Shown one piece after another: positions 1 through 9,961 of a DNA stretch of 64,000 nucleotides; position 1 is the first letter of the stretch; every line of letters begins with the position of its first letter. Origin of the DNA: Vibrio anguillarum (GTDB lineage Bacteria; Pseudomonadota; Gammaproteobacteria; Enterobacterales; Vibrionaceae); contig NZ_JAHGUP010000006.1 in assembly GCF_001989995.2 (NCBI RefSeq), positions 1-64,000 on the forward strand, written 5' to 3'. Made by a program: the position numbers and the translations under genes. The notes under the pieces are model-generated. The model was given only the letters and a program-made list of their open reading frames with translations, had not been told where the DNA came from and made no database searches.

Positions 1-2
1 CT

Positions 3-122
3 ATTATTCCAATTTATCAATATGTAAGAGCTCGCTTGCTTAATCCCCAAGTTGGTGGTTTTGCGATTGATAACGCCGAAGAAAAGATCTACTCAAAAGA
101 TCTCTATATCAAAGCAAAGTAA
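3..122 (+). CDS. oppA: OppA C-terminal end (partial)
   Basis: Only the last 39 codons of this gene lie in the window, ending in TAA at 120–122; the 5' part is off the left edge. The reading frame gives a tail containing NARL/VGG-like features (VRARLLNPQVGGF) and ending DLYIKAK, which resembles the C-terminus of the periplasmic oligopeptide-binding protein OppA. OppA captures peptides and delivers them to the OppBCDF importer encoded directly downstream on the same strand, which supports the call. The fragment is too short to judge signal peptide or ligand pocket. Another SBP_bac_5 family member is possible but less likely given the neighbours. Confidence 0.8.
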   Translation: MIPIYQYVRARLLNPQVGGFAIDNAEEKIYSKDLYIKAK

Positions 123-153
123 GCCCCTTACGCTGATAACAATATAACGACTT

Positions 154-212
154 AGACACTGCATGTAGCTATCTTCAGATAGTAATTTACATGCAGCGTC
201 TTTCTAATTTTC
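154..212 (+). terminator. Large hairpin with T-rich tail between oppA and oppB
   Basis: Outer arms 154–167 and 188–201 pair over 13 bp with one mismatch (AGAC-CTGCATGTA with TACATGCAG-GTCT). An inner 6-bp stem (169–174 with 177–182) sits inside. The tail is TTCTAATTTT. Position right after the oppA stop and before oppB fits a partial terminator or 3'-end stabiliser, which would leave OppA in excess over the membrane subunits. The role is inferred; the structure is visible. Confidence 0.65.
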
Positions 213-239
213 ATTGTCACAGACTGAAAGAGTGAGTTT

Positions 240-1160
240 ATGCTTAAATTCATCGCAAAAAGGATATTGGAAGCGATACCAACCATGTTGGTGTTGATCA
301 CAGTATCTTTCTTTCTCATGCGTTTCGCTCCGGGTAACCCATTCTCAAGCGAACGTCCTTTACCACCGGAAGTGATGGCCAACATTGAGGCCAAATATGG
401 CTTAGACAAACCTGTGTCTGAGCAATACTTCACCTACTTGACCAATATTTTACAAGGTGATTTTGGCCCATCATTCAAATACCAAGATTATACGGTGAAT
501 GAATTGATCGCCGTTGCTTTGCCTGTCTCGGCAAAAGTCGGCTTTATCGCTTTTATTTTTACTGTTATCGCGGGTGTTTCCATCGGTACTATTGCCGCAC
601 TAAAACACAACACTTGGATTGACTACACCATCATGTCGACGGCAATGATTGGCGTGGTGATGCCGTCGTTTGTTCTCGCCCCAGCTTTAATTTATCTCTT
701 CTCCTTGCATTGGAAAATATTCCCCGCTGGCGGCTGGTTAGATGGAAGTTTCCAATATTTAGTGCTGCCAGTGCTGGGTATGTCGATGCTCTATATTGCC
801 ACCTTTGCCCGCATCACCCGTGGCTCAATGATAGAAACACTCAACAGCAATTTTATTCGCACGGCACGCGCGAAAGGATTGAGTTATCCCTATATCGTTG
901 TTAACCATGCGTTGAAGCCTGCTTTACTGCCTGTTGTGTCGTACATGGGGCCTGCGTTTGTCGGTATTATTACGGGGTCTGTGGTGATTGAAACGATTTT
1001 CGGTCTACCGGGTATCGGTAAGCTGTTTGTTAACGCTGCATTTAACCGCGATTACTCATTGGTGATGGGTGTAACCATTTTAATTGGTTTCTTATTTATT
1101 CTTTTCAACGCCATTGTTGATATTTTGCTTGCGGTCATTGACCCGAAAATTCGCTACTAA
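240..1160 (+). CDS. oppB: Oligopeptide ABC transporter permease OppB
   Basis: This 306-residue inner-membrane protein is one of the two channel subunits of the oligopeptide importer. It begins MLKFIAKRILEAIPTMLVL with a first membrane helix near residues 8–30, followed by an extracytoplasmic loop and five more hydrophobic segments. The cytoplasmic EAA loop contains ARAKGLSYPYIVVNHALKPAL (around residues 210–230), the docking site for the ATPases in this family. The length equals that of E. coli OppB (306). The ATG at 240 follows a GAGTGAG ribosome-binding stretch. It is followed after 9 nt by oppC, so the genes are probably translated from one mRNA, with the hairpin upstream tuning dose relative to oppA. 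Confidence 0.96.
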   Translation: MLKFIAKRILEAIPTMLVLITVSFFLMRFAPGNPFSSERPLPPEVMANIEAKYGLDKPVSEQYFTYLTNILQGDFGPSFKYQDYTVNELIAVALPVSAKVGFIAFIFTVIAGVSIGTIAALKHNTWIDYTIMSTAMIGVVMPSFVLAPALIYLFSLHWKIFPAGGWLDGSFQYLVLPVLGMSMLYIATFARITRGSMIETLNSNFIRTARAKGLSYPYIVVNHALKPALLPVVSYMGPAFVGIITGSVVIETIFGLPGIGKLFVNAAFNRDYSLVMGVTILIGFLFILFNAIVDILLAVIDPKIRY

Positions 1161-1169
1161 CAGGGACGT

Positions 1170-2078
1170 ATGGTTATGTTAACGAAAAGAGAAAACCTAG
1201 CCGCGGTTGAGAAGTTTTCTGAAAACTTAGAAATAGCGGGCCGCAGCTTATGGCAAGATGCGCGCATTCGCTTTATGCGTAACAAAGCGGCCATGGTCAG
1301 TTTATGTATTCTGACGATGATGACCCTTGCGGTGATCGTACTACCGATGATGGCCCCGTATACCTATGACGATACGGACTGGTATTCAATGCACGTTGGG
1401 CCCAATGCGGATCACTGGTTTGGCACCGATAGCCTTGGGCGTGATTTGTATGTGCGTACCTTAGTTGGTGGGCGAATTTCGCTGATGGTTGGTGTTATGG
1501 GCGCGTTGGTTGCTGTTCTGATCGGCACACTTTATGGTGCGGCGTCGGGCTTCATCGGCGGTAAAGTAGACCGCATTATGATGCGTATTTTGGAGATTCT
1601 ATACGCTGTTCCTTTCATGTTCCTTGTGATTGTTTTGGTCACGTTCTTTGGCCGCAATATCGTACTTATCTTCGTCGCTATCGGTGCAATTGCATGGCTT
1701 GATATGGCGCGAATTGTGCGTGGCCAAACCTTGAGCCTACGCAGCAAAGAGTTTATTGAAGCGGCACATGTATGTGGAGTCAGCAACTGGAAAATTATTA
1801 CACGTCATATTGTGCCAAACGTGTTGGGTATTGTAGCGGTCTATTCGACGCTGTTGATCCCAAGTATGATTTTGACAGAGTCATTTTTATCTTTCCTTGG
1901 TCTTGGTGTTCAAGAGCCGATGACAAGCTGGGGAGCACTTCTACAAGAAGGTTCACAAACAATGGAAGTCGCTATTTGGCAACTTGCTTTCCCAGCCGCG
2001 TTCATGGTGGTCACCCTGTTTTGCTTTAACTATGTCGGTGATGGTCTGCGCGATGCGCTTGATCCTAAAGACCGATAA
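1170..2078 (+). CDS. oppC: Oligopeptide ABC transporter permease OppC
   Basis: This 302-residue protein is the second inner-membrane permease subunit of the oligopeptide importer. A cytoplasmic N-terminus of about 40 residues precedes the first membrane helix (AAMVSLCILTMMTLAVIVL). The extracytoplasmic motif HWFGTDSLGRDLYVRT and the EAA loop EAAHVCGVSNWKIITRH are typical of OppC/DppC permeases. Start choice is between ATG 1170 and ATG 1176; 1170 is used, with GGGAC just upstream. The gene lies 9 nt after oppB and 22 nt before oppD. OppB and OppC heterodimerise to form the translocation path energised by OppD and OppF. Confidence 0.96.
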   Translation: MVMLTKRENLAAVEKFSENLEIAGRSLWQDARIRFMRNKAAMVSLCILTMMTLAVIVLPMMAPYTYDDTDWYSMHVGPNADHWFGTDSLGRDLYVRTLVGGRISLMVGVMGALVAVLIGTLYGAASGFIGGKVDRIMMRILEILYAVPFMFLVIVLVTFFGRNIVLIFVAIGAIAWLDMARIVRGQTLSLRSKEFIEAAHVCGVSNWKIITRHIVPNVLGIVAVYSTLLIPSMILTESFLSFLGLGVQEPMTSWGALLQEGSQTMEVAIWQLAFPAAFMVVTLFCFNYVGDGLRDALDPKDR

Positions 2079-2100
2079 TTAAAAGATTAAGGAAGCAATA

Positions 2101-3072
2101 ATGAGCTTATTAGATGTCAAAGATCTGCGGGTCGAATTTACCACTCAAGATGGTATTGTCACTGCTGTCAACGATTTAACTTTTTCACTGGAGCAAGGCG
2201 AAACCCTCGGTATCGTAGGGGAGTCTGGCTCTGGTAAATCGCAAACCGTGTTCGCTATTATGGGCCTACTTGCCAAAAACGGTATTATCACGGGCAGCGC
2301 AAAATTTGAAGGGAAAGAGATCCTCAATTTGCCAGAAAAAGCCTTGAACAAAGTGCGTGCTGAACAAATTGCGATGATCTTCCAAGACCCAATGACGTCA
2401 CTGAATCCTTATATGAAGGTCAGCGAGCAGTTGATGGAAGTACTGATGCTGCACAAAGGAATGAGCAAGTCGGCCGCATTTGAAGAGTCGGTACGTATGC
2501 TAGAGGCAGTTAAAATCCCCGAAGCGCGTAAGCGAATTACCATGTATCCGCATGAGTTTTCTGGCGGTATGCGTCAACGCGTTATGATTGCAATGGCGTT
2601 GTTATGCCGGCCTAAGTTACTGATTGCCGATGAACCCACCACCGCATTGGACGTAACGGTGCAAGCCCAAATTATGGATTTGTTGAACGAGCTCAAAAGC
2701 GAATTCAATACCGCCATTATCATGATCACCCATGATCTGGGTGTGGTTGCGGGTTCATGTGACAAAGTATTGGTAATGTATGCTGGGCGTACGATGGAAT
2801 ATGGCTCTGTGGATGAAATTTTCTATAACCCGAGTCACCCTTACGCTGAAGGTTTATTAAAAGCCATTCCTCGTTTGGATACGGAAGGTGAAATATTACC
2901 AACAATTCCTGGAAACCCACCTAACTTGCTACGATTGCCACCGGGTTGCCCTTATCAAGAGCGCTGCCACCGAGTGACAGAACGCTGTAAACGTGAAGCA
3001 CCTATTTTATTGCCATTTGCCGATGGTCGCCAACGTGCCTGTTTTTCTGATTGGGAGGCTTGGGTTAAATGA
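2101..3072 (+). CDS. oppD: Oligopeptide ABC transporter ATPase OppD
   Basis: This 323-residue cytoplasmic ATPase powers oligopeptide uptake together with OppF. Visible motifs are Walker [10 protein letters not shown] (about residues 40–48), Q-loop [10 protein letters not shown], signature FSGGMRQRV, Walker [14 protein letters not shown] and the H-loop THDLGVV. The C-terminal oligopeptide/dipeptide extension has the Cys-rich pattern [14 protein letters not shown], which in this family holds an iron–sulfur cluster or stabilises the fold. A GGAAG ribosome-binding site precedes the ATG. The stop codon overlaps the oppF start in an ATGA arrangement, indicating translational coupling. Confidence 0.96.
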   Translation: MSLLDVKDLRVEFTTQDGIVTAVNDLTFSLEQGETLGIVGESGSGKSQTVFAIMGLLAKNGIITGSAKFEGKEILNLPEKALNKVRAEQIAMIFQDPMTSLNPYMKVSEQLMEVLMLHKGMSKSAAFEESVRMLEAVKIPEARKRITMYPHEFSGGMRQRVMIAMALLCRPKLLIADEPTTALDVTVQAQIMDLLNELKSEFNTAIIMITHDLGVVAGSCDKVLVMYAGRTMEYGSVDEIFYNPSHPYAEGLLKAIPRLDTEGEILPTIPGNPPNLLRLPPGCPYQERCHRVTERCKREAPILLPFADGRQRACFSDWEAWVK

Positions 3073-4061
3073 GCGAACAAAAACCATTATTACTGGATGT
3101 AAAGAACCTCAAAGTTCACTTCAACATTGCCTCTAAATCCGCGTGGCCGTGGTCTAAACCATCCAACCTAAAAGCCGTAGATGGCGTTAATGTGCGCCTA
3201 TATGAGGGTGAAACTCTCGGCGTAGTAGGCGAATCAGGTTGCGGAAAGTCTACTTTTGCGCGAGCGATCATTGGTTTAGTCGAAGCCACCGAGGGTGAAG
3301 TGGTGTGGCTAGGAAATGATTTGACGAAAATGCATGAGGTTGAGCGTCGCAAAACCCGTAAGCAAATTCAGATGATTTTCCAAGACCCACTGGCGTCATT
3401 GAACCCAAGAATGTCGGTTGGCGATATTATTGCAGAGCCACTTCAAACCTTTTATCCAGAACTTTCGAAGCAAGAAGTAAAGGACCGTGTAAAAGAGATG
3501 ATGACAAAAGTCGGTTTATTGCCGAACGTCATTAACCGCTATCCCCATGAATTCTCTGGTGGTCAGTGTCAACGTATTGGTATTGCCCGTGCGCTCATTT
3601 TAAAACCGAAAATGATCATCTGTGATGAGCCAGTTTCTGCTTTGGATGTTTCAATCCAAGCGCAGGTGGTTAACCTGCTCAAAGAGCTGCAAAATGAGCT
3701 TGGTTTAAGTTTGGTTTTTATTGCCCATGATTTATCGGTAGTGAAACACATATCTGATCGTGTACTCGTGATGTATTTAGGCAATGCGGTCGAGCTTGGC
3801 ACCTCTGAGGCGTTGTTTGCGAATCCATCACACCCTTACACCAAAGCTTTGATGTCGGCTGTGCCAATTCCAGATCCGAAACTGGAGCGTGCTAAGAAAA
3901 TTCAGATGCTAGAAGGGGATTTACCCTCGCCAATCAACCCGCCTTCTGGATGTGTTTTCCGTACCCGCTGTCCTCAAGCGACGGAAATCTGTGCACAGCA
4001 AAAACCGCAGATTAAAGGCAGTGATGAACATGCTGTGTCTTGTTTACATGTCGAGCTCTAA
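3069..4061 (+). CDS. oppF: Oligopeptide ABC transporter ATPase OppF
   Basis: This 330-residue protein is the second ATPase of the oligopeptide importer. It has Walker [11 protein letters not shown]-loop [14 protein letters not shown], signature [12 protein letters not shown], Walker [15 protein letters not shown] and a C-terminal cysteine motif ([14 protein letters not shown]). The start overlaps the oppD stop by 4 nt (ATGA). An N-terminal insertion typical of OppF ([16 protein letters not shown]) separates the first strands. It is the last gene of the operon; a strong terminator follows. Confidence 0.96.
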   Translation: MSEQKPLLLDVKNLKVHFNIASKSAWPWSKPSNLKAVDGVNVRLYEGETLGVVGESGCGKSTFARAIIGLVEATEGEVVWLGNDLTKMHEVERRKTRKQIQMIFQDPLASLNPRMSVGDIIAEPLQTFYPELSKQEVKDRVKEMMTKVGLLPNVINRYPHEFSGGQCQRIGIARALILKPKMIICDEPVSALDVSIQAQVVNLLKELQNELGLSLVFIAHDLSVVKHISDRVLVMYLGNAVELGTSEALFANPSHPYTKALMSAVPIPDPKLERAKKIQMLEGDLPSPINPPSGCVFRTRCPQATEICAQQKPQIKGSDEHAVSCLHVEL

Positions 4062-4082
4062 ATTTAGCCTGTGACAGGCTTA

Positions 4083-4115
4083 AGCGCGACGCATTTCTGG
4101 GTCGCGCTTTTTTTA
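4083..4115 (+). terminator. Intrinsic terminator of opp operon
   Basis: An 8-bp stem, AGCGCGAC (4083–4090) with GTCGCGCT (4101–4108), is followed by a run of T residues. It lies 22 nt after the oppF stop. Confidence 0.9.
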
Positions 4116-4258
4116 TCTGTGCGCTTAGGTATAGACAAATTGGGTATAGATAAATCGCACTGTTCAAAATTTCTGAATAACAAGGACAACTTCCTCCGGT
4201 TTTACCATTTTCTATCCTACTTATAATAAAAAAGTCATCGGAATGAGGAGTGGAGATC

Positions 4259-5209
4259 ATGGGAAAATTAGTTGAAGGCGTCTGGCACGATGTTTGGTAT
4301 GACACCAAAAGCAGCGCTGGGCATTTTGTACGCGAAGACGCAGGATTCAGACACTGGGTCGACAGCCAGCCAGATGCACGATTTCAACCAGAATCGGGCC
4401 GTTATCATTTGTATGTCTCTTTGGCATGCCCTTGGGCTCACCGTACATTGATTTTTCGCCAACTCAAATCACTCACCGAACACATTGATGTCACGGTCGT
4501 TTGTCCTGACATGCTAAGTGAAGGCTGGTCTTTTGGTATTCCTGAACCTCTGTTCGGCTATACCAAGCTCCACCAAATCTACACCAAAGCAAAGGTAGAT
4601 TATTCAGGGCGAGTAACTGTACCTGTGCTGTGGGATAAGAAGACCAATACCATTGTTAGCAATGAATCTTCTGAGATTATTCGCATGTTTAACAGTGCAT
4701 TTAATGAGTTAACGGGTAACCAGCACGACTACTATCCGCAAGCACTCAGCAAAGCTATCGATGAATGGAATGCGTATATTTACCCCAATATTAATAATGG
4801 CGTTTATCGATGTGGGTTTGCGACCACGCAAGAGGCCTATGACGATGCTTATGATGCACTCTTTACGGCATTAGATAAGGTCAACAATCATTTAGCGACG
4901 TATCGCTACTTGGTCGGTAACCAGATCACCGAGGCGGATTGGCGTTTATTCACTACACTTATCCGTTTTGATGCTGTTTACGTCGGGCATTTTAAATGCA
5001 ATAAACAGCGTATCGCCGATTATGAGAACTTAAGCGGTTACTTAAAAGAGCTTTACCAAATCGACGGTATCAAACAAACGACCGATTTTTACCACATCAA
5101 ACGCCACTATTATTTCAGCCATATCGGTATTAACCCAACGCAAGTGGTACCTAAGGGGCCGGATCTTGATCTTGATACGCCCCATGAGCGCGGTTTTATT
5201 GGGTTATAA
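4259..5209 (+). CDS. yqjG: Glutathionyl-hydroquinone reductase (YqjG/GST-Xi family)
   Basis: The 316-residue product reduces glutathionyl-hydroquinones, releasing glutathione, in the cytoplasm. It begins MGKLVEGVWHDVWYDTKS, nearly the same opening as E. coli YqjG. The catalytic cysteine is in LACPWAHR (Cys57), the motif that separates this class from ordinary glutathione transferases. A C-terminal helical domain follows, with AYIYPNINNGVYRCGF and YYFSHIGINP motifs. A GTG at 4250 would add three residues, but ATG 4259 is preferred because GAGGAG lies at a good distance and the family starts here. It is a single-gene unit between two terminators. The natural substrate in this organism is not shown by the sequence. 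Confidence 0.9.
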   Translation: MGKLVEGVWHDVWYDTKSSAGHFVREDAGFRHWVDSQPDARFQPESGRYHLYVSLACPWAHRTLIFRQLKSLTEHIDVTVVCPDMLSEGWSFGIPEPLFGYTKLHQIYTKAKVDYSGRVTVPVLWDKKTNTIVSNESSEIIRMFNSAFNELTGNQHDYYPQALSKAIDEWNAYIYPNINNGVYRCGFATTQEAYDDAYDALFTALDKVNNHLATYRYLVGNQITEADWRLFTTLIRFDAVYVGHFKCNKQRIADYENLSGYLKELYQIDGIKQTTDFYHIKRHYYFSHIGINPTQVVPKGPDLDLDTPHERGFIGL

Positions 5210-5231
5210 CGAGGGTGGAAGTGTGCTATAA

Positions 5232-5264
5232 AAAAGGCTCTTATGTGATACATAAGAGCCTTTT
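5232..5264. terminator. Bidirectional terminator between yqjG and pta
   Basis: A perfect 14-bp inverted repeat (5232–5245 with 5251–5264, loop TGATA) starts in AAAA and ends in TTTT. It can therefore terminate both the rightward reductase gene and the leftward pta gene. Confidence 0.9.
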
Positions 5265-5288
5265 AATCAGCAAGTTAAGCTAAGAATT

Positions 5289-7433
5289 TTATTTTGTTTC
5301 TTGGCTTGCTTGAATCGCCGTCAACGCGATTGTGTAAACAATGTCGTCAACCAACGCACCGCGAGACAAATCGTTTACTGGTTTACGCATGCCTTGCAGC
5401 ATTGGACCGATAGAAACAAGGTCTGCTGAGCGTTGTACTGCTTTGTAAGTTGTATTACCTGTGTTTAGGTCAGGGAAGACAAATACCGTTGCTTTACCAG
5501 CGACTGGAGAGTTTGGTGCTTTAGAAGCCGCCACGTTTTCCATGATTGCAGCATCGTATTGCAGAGGACCGTCGATAATAAGATCTGGACGTTTCTCTTG
5601 AGCAATGCGCGTCGCTTCACGCACTTTATCTACATCAGCACCTTTACCTGATTCACCTGTCGAGTAGGAGATCATCGCCACGCGCGGGTCAATGCCGAAT
5701 GCTGCCGCAGAATCGGCCGATTGAATCGCAATTTCAGCAAGCTGTTCAGCATTTGGATCTGGGTTGATGGCGCAGTCGCCATATACCAACACTTGATCAG
5801 GCAATAGCATGAAGAAGATAGAGGATACAATCGAGGCATTTGGCGCGGTCTTAATGATTTGGAATGGAGGAACAATGGTGTTGGCTGTGGTATGAACCGC
5901 ACCAGAAACCAAACCGTCAACTTCATCCGCTTCAAGCATCATTGTGCCAAGGAATACTGAATCTTGCAGTTTTTCACGAGCCACAACTTCTGTCATGCCT
6001 TTTGAACCACGCAGCTCAACCAAGCGAGCAACGTAGTTTTCGCGCACTGAGTCAGCATCGATAATTTCAACGCCAGCACCTAACTCAACACCTTGCTGCG
6101 CAGCAACGCGGCGGATTTCATCAGGGTTACCAAGTAGAACACAAGTCGCAATACCGCGCTCAGCACAAATAGAGGCCGCTTTCACTGTGCGTGGTTCATC
6201 CCCTTCAGGAAGCACAATACGTTTACCTGCACGACGAGCATACTCAGTTAACTGGTAACGGAATGCTGGCGGGCTAAGGCGACGAATACCTTGCGTGCCC
6301 TCAGTGAGCGAATTAATCCAAGGGCCATCGATGTGGCTAGCAACATGATCGCTGATGAACTCGATACGTTCTTTATCGTCAGCTGGAACTTCTAGGCTAA
6401 AGCTTTGTAGGTTGAGTGACGTTTGCCAAGTGTTACCTTGTGCTTTAAAAATAGGCAATCCGCTTTCAAAGGCTGGTTTACATAGGTTCACAATCTCTTG
6501 TGGCATATCGTAACCGCCAGTCAGCAGTACCGCACCAATTTCAACGCCATTCATTGCGGCCAGAGAGGCGGCAACAATCACATCAGGACGATCGGCCGAT
6601 GTCACTAAGAGTGACCCTGGCTTAAAGTGCTCAATCATGTGTGGCAAAGAACGCGCACAGAAAGTGATGCTCTTAATACGGCGAGACTTAATTTCACCTT
6701 CATTAATGATTTCAGCTTTCAGGTGTTTGGCCATATCAATAGCACGAGTCGCGATAAGGTCGATACTCCAAGGCACACAACCTAACACACGAATTGGGCT
6801 GGTGTTGAAGATCTGCATCACTTCTAAATTGGCTTGTTTCGCGCTATCTGCATCATCAAAAATTTCTGATAAGTCAGGGCGAGTGCGGCCTGCTTCATCA
6901 ACAGGGGCATTAAGCTTGTTGATAATAACACCTGAAATGTTTTTATTTTTTGTTCCACCAAAGTTTGAGCACGCAACTTCAATACGCTCTTTCAACTGAG
7001 TTGGGTTGTCTGTTCCCGGTGTCGCGACAAACACAATTTCTGCGCCCAGTGTTTTGGCAATTTCTGCGTTCACTTGGTTCGCAAATGGGTGTTTGCGTGT
7101 TGGCACAAGGCCTTCAATCAGCGTTACCTCAGAATCTTTATTGATGTGGTTGTAACGCTCAACGACGGTTTCAAGCAACACATCCATCTTTTCGCTACCG
7201 ATCAACGTTTCTGCCGCTGACATCATCATCGGTTCTGCAATGCTGATGTCGCTGTTGCGACCGATAATCGTTGAAGTGAGATCAGGTTGATCGCCACCCG
7301 AGCGAGGTTGTGCAATAGGCTTATAAAAAGAAACGCTAACACCTTTACGCTCCATGGCGCGAAGGACACCCATGCTCACGCTGGTAAGACCAACACCAGC
7401 GCTGATAGGGATAAGCATAATAGTACGGGACAT
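5289..7433 (-). CDS. pta: Phosphate acetyltransferase
   Basis: This 714-residue enzyme interconverts acetyl-CoA and acetyl phosphate and, with AckA, forms the acetate overflow and recovery pathway. The length fits the long three-domain class of enterobacterial and Vibrio Pta. The N-terminal P-loop-like domain begins [20 protein letters not shown], a middle DRTGG-type domain covers roughly residues 220–330, and the C-terminal catalytic PTA_PTB domain spans about 390–710, with motifs such as [13 protein letters not shown] and [13 protein letters not shown]. It lies downstream of ackA on the same strand, with a hairpin terminator in the 172-nt gap, so its level may be set partly by read-through. 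Acetyl phosphate can also act as a phosphodonor for response regulators (family knowledge). Confidence 0.97.
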   Translation of the reverse strand: MSRTIMLIPISAGVGLTSVSMGVLRAMERKGVSVSFYKPIAQPRSGGDQPDLTSTIIGRNSDISIAEPMMMSAAETLIGSEKMDVLLETVVERYNHINKDSEVTLIEGLVPTRKHPFANQVNAEIAKTLGAEIVFVATPGTDNPTQLKERIEVACSNFGGTKNKNISGVIINKLNAPVDEAGRTRPDLSEIFDDADSAKQANLEVMQIFNTSPIRVLGCVPWSIDLIATRAIDMAKHLKAEIINEGEIKSRRIKSITFCARSLPHMIEHFKPGSLLVTSADRPDVIVAASLAAMNGVEIGAVLLTGGYDMPQEIVNLCKPAFESGLPIFKAQGNTWQTSLNLQSFSLEVPADDKERIEFISDHVASHIDGPWINSLTEGTQGIRRLSPPAFRYQLTEYARRAGKRIVLPEGDEPRTVKAASICAERGIATCVLLGNPDEIRRVAAQQGVELGAGVEIIDADSVRENYVARLVELRGSKGMTEVVAREKLQDSVFLGTMMLEADEVDGLVSGAVHTTANTIVPPFQIIKTAPNASIVSSIFFMLLPDQVLVYGDCAINPDPNAEQLAEIAIQSADSAAAFGIDPRVAMISYSTGESGKGADVDKVREATRIAQEKRPDLIIDGPLQYDAAIMENVAASKAPNSPVAGKATVFVFPDLNTGNTTYKAVQRSADLVSIGPMLQGMRKPVNDLSRGALVDDIVYTIALTAIQASQETK

Positions 7434-7563
7434 GAGTAGAGTACCTCAAACTATTGAAATCAATCTAACCGAAACTAGATTGAAAAAGGAACAAAGCCCA
7501 ACATGACCTTCTTTGGAAATAAGCCTGCTGACCTAAATCGCTAAAAACTAAGGGTTGAGCCCC

Positions 7564-7597
7564 GGTAAAAAACTGGCTAACTCAGAGAGTTAGCCAG
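7564..7597 (-). terminator. Hairpin terminator/attenuator between ackA and pta
   Basis: A perfect 11-bp stem, CTGGCTAACTC (7573–7583) with GAGTTAGCCAG (7587–7597), has a 3-nt loop. On the minus strand it is followed by a run of T residues. It lies 9 nt after the ackA stop. Confidence 0.85.
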
Positions 7598-7605
7598 AAA
7601 GTCAA

Positions 7606-8802
7606 TTAAAGACCTGCCAGACGAGCAGTATCTTCAGCAATCACTAGCTCTTCATTGGTCGAGATAACCATAGCTGGAATACGGCTGTTTGCCGTTGTGA
7701 TAACACCTTCGCCGCCAAAACGTGCTTTTAGGTTTGCTGCGCTGTCGACTTCGATACCGAAGATAGCCAAACGGTTTAGTACCATTTCACGGATAGGGCC
7801 TGAGTTCTCACCGATACCACCAGTGAAGACGATAGCGTCTAGGCGACCGTCAAGGCTTGCTGTGTAGCCAGCCACGTATTTTGCTAGGCGGTGGCAGAAT
7901 ACGTCCATTGCACGAGTCGCTTCTTCTTTCTCACCGTAGTTATCTTCAACAAAACGGCAATCCGAAGTCACTTGTGTTAAGCCTTGTAGGCCAGACTCTT
8001 TGGTTAGCATAGTGTTGATTTGATCAACAGAGTAACCCAGTGCATCGTGCAGGTGGAAGATAATTGCAGGGTCGATGTCACCACAACGTGTGCCCATCAC
8101 CAAACCTTCAAGCGGCGTTAGACCCATTGAAGTATCAACTGATTGACCGTTTTTGATCGCACAAACAGAAGCACCATTGCCTAGGTGACAGTTGATGATG
8201 TTAACTTCTTCAACTGGCTTGTTGAGTAGGCCTGCAACTTCACGAGTGATGAATAAGTGTGAAGTACCATGCATGCCATAACGACGGATACCATGCTCTT
8301 TGTATAGATTGTACGGAAGAGCGTATAGGAAAGACTCTTCAGGCATAGTTTGATGGAACGCAGTATCAAACACAGCTACGTTTTGAAGCTCAGGGAAGTT
8401 TTTCTTAGCGGCTTCGATACCGATGATGTGTGCTGGGTTATGAAGCGGTGCAAAGGTTGCAGCGTCTTGAATACCTTTCAGTACATCATCAGAGATAAGT
8501 GCAGATTGAGTGAACTGCTCACCACCGTGTACGATACGGTGACCGATAGCGCCAAGGTTAGCTTTAAGCTCTGGCTTAGAAGCAAGAATAGTTTCAACCA
8601 TAAACGCGAGTGCTTCTTCGTGCGCTGCACCTTCGCCTAGTTGCGCTTCGTGTTTACCGTCAAGTTTCCACTTGATACGTGCTTCAGGAAGGTGAAGACA
8701 TTCAGCAAGACCTGATAGGTGCTCAGCACCTGTTTCTGCATCAACAACAGCAAATTTAAGAGAAGAACTACCGCAGTTTAAAACTAAAACTAGCTTAGAC
8801 AT
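7606..8802 (-). CDS. ackA: Acetate kinase
   Basis: This 398-residue cytoplasmic enzyme makes ATP and acetate from acetyl phosphate and ADP, and runs in reverse during acetate uptake. The ASKHA-fold signature [17 protein letters not shown] is at residues 4–20. The second family signature region lies in [17 protein letters not shown], and the nucleotide-binding motif [22 protein letters not shown] is central. The C-terminal [15 protein letters not shown] is the adenosine-binding stretch. The length is that of the family (about 400). It is the first gene of ackA–pta and diverges from yfbV, the same order as in E. coli. An ACAGG ribosome-binding stretch precedes the ATG. Confidence 0.97.
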   Translation of the reverse strand: MSKLVLVLNCGSSSLKFAVVDAETGAEHLSGLAECLHLPEARIKWKLDGKHEAQLGEGAAHEEALAFMVETILASKPELKANLGAIGHRIVHGGEQFTQSALISDDVLKGIQDAATFAPLHNPAHIIGIEAAKKNFPELQNVAVFDTAFHQTMPEESFLYALPYNLYKEHGIRRYGMHGTSHLFITREVAGLLNKPVEEVNIINCHLGNGASVCAIKNGQSVDTSMGLTPLEGLVMGTRCGDIDPAIIFHLHDALGYSVDQINTMLTKESGLQGLTQVTSDCRFVEDNYGEKEEATRAMDVFCHRLAKYVAGYTASLDGRLDAIVFTGGIGENSGPIREMVLNRLAIFGIEVDSAANLKARFGGEGVITTANSRIPAMVISTNEELVIAEDTARLAGL

Positions 8803-9150
8803 GTGTGACTACCTGTAATAATCGTTTAAGATAAAAATCAATCTCAAGAATAGTAGAAGCGTTGTGGAGCGCTACTAATCTTGGTCAATAAAACTTGAAT
8901 TTCCGTATCATGAGACGGGGCTTTTAACGTAAAGTCGTCGATGCATTCCTTGCAGATGTCATCTCGGAGTTGCCTAAATTGTAAATAACGGCAACAATGA
9001 GATTGAGGGCTCGCAAAGAATAGCGATAATGGGCCAATATAACAAAAAAAAATTGAAATAATATTAACTTCTATCAATTTTTTACTAGATTAGTTGAATC
9101 ATTAAACTATTTTTTAGTTGAATGGGCAGCATCGAGAGTGAGGGCGCGCT
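8803..9150. other. Divergent ackA / yfbV promoter region
   Basis: This 348-nt AT-rich region between divergent ackA and yfbV must hold promoters for both. The A/T-densest part is about 9040–9120. No convincing −35/−10 pair, FNR palindrome or ORF could be called by eye. A short imperfect stem (8851–8856 with 8872–8877) lies in the presumed ackA leader. Confidence 0.4.
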
Positions 9151-9603
9151 ATGAATAACAAAGTTGGAATCGTTCACAGCCTGAAAGATGGTCAGAAATA
9201 TATGGATGTTTGGCCTGTGCGCAAAGAGCTAGGCCTCATTTTTCCTGAGCAACGGATCATTAAAGCCACGCGTTTTGGCGTTAAGGCTATGCCAGCTATC
9301 GCCGCAATCAGTGTACTGACACAGATGGTTTTTGAAAATACACAGGCGATGCCCCAAGCAGTGGTAGTGGCACTTTTTGCCATAAGCTTACCGCTACAAG
9401 GTATGTGGTGGCTGGGAAACCGCGCCAATACCCAACTTCCACCTTCGCTTGCTGGGTGGTACCGAGAGCTGTACCAGAAGATTGTCGATACTGGTTTTGC
9501 TTTAGAGCCAATCAAAGCGAAGCCGAGATACAAAGAGCTGGCTGCTATCCTCAACCGAGCATTCCGTCAGTTAGATGACGCCGCGTTAGAACGCTGGTTC
9601 TAG
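9151..9603 (+). CDS. yfbV: UPF0208 membrane protein YfbV
   Basis: This 150-residue protein has two hydrophobic segments (about residues 45–62 and 68–86, the latter [21 protein letters not shown]) and belongs to the YfbV family. In E. coli YfbV is reported to limit the spread of Ter macrodomain properties, but its biochemical role is not settled. It diverges from ackA as in E. coli, supporting the call. The start at 9151 follows GAGGGCGC. A hairpin follows the stop. The next gene starts about 360 nt later, so it appears to be a single-gene unit. Confidence 0.9.
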   Translation: MNNKVGIVHSLKDGQKYMDVWPVRKELGLIFPEQRIIKATRFGVKAMPAIAAISVLTQMVFENTQAMPQAVVVALFAISLPLQGMWWLGNRANTQLPPSLAGWYRELYQKIVDTGFALEPIKAKPRYKELAAILNRAFRQLDDAALERWF

Positions 9604-9631
9604 CCACCCAGGTAGCATGTGAATAAAAGGC

Positions 9632-9665
9632 AAAGAGGACTTCCGCAGTGAACTCCTCTTTGTTA
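9632..9665 (+). terminator. Probable terminator after yfbV
   Basis: An 8-bp stem, AAAGAGGA (9632–9639) with TCCTCTTT (9654–9661), can be extended inwards by 3 bp past a mismatch. The T tract (TTTGTTATT) is weak. Confidence 0.5.
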
Positions 9666-9961
9666 TTCAACTTTCGCCTTATTCTTATCTCTCTTTTTGT
9701 TACTTTACTGTTAAACCTCACTTCCCTTTAGCCTGAGTTACTGGTAATAATGTTGTCAGCGACGCTCAGTGCGCGTACATAAAAATATTAAAAACACAAC
9801 ATCCAACATGTATACCCAAACAATGTGAAGTTGTAAGCAATCTGCAATGGGATGAATCCTAATGTGGCACAGGTTAACTGTGTTTAACGGGATGAGCGCA
9901 TTTGCTAGCACTGCTACCGCTTTAAGTAGGAAGGGTATAATGCTTAAATCAAGGAGTTAAG
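9666..9961 (+). promoter_or_regulatory. Leader region of the TrpXYZ-type ABC operon
   Basis: The region contains no ORF of note. A near-palindrome CACAGGTTAACTGTG lies at 9868–9882 and the heptamer GGGATGA occurs twice 40 nt apart (9849 and 9889). A perfect −10 hexamer TATAAT is at 9936–9941 but no good −35 is at 16–18 bp. A strong ribosome-binding site AAGGAG is at 9951–9956. The GTTAAC core recalls TrpR operators, but the flanks match poorly, so the regulator is not assigned. Confidence 0.4.
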
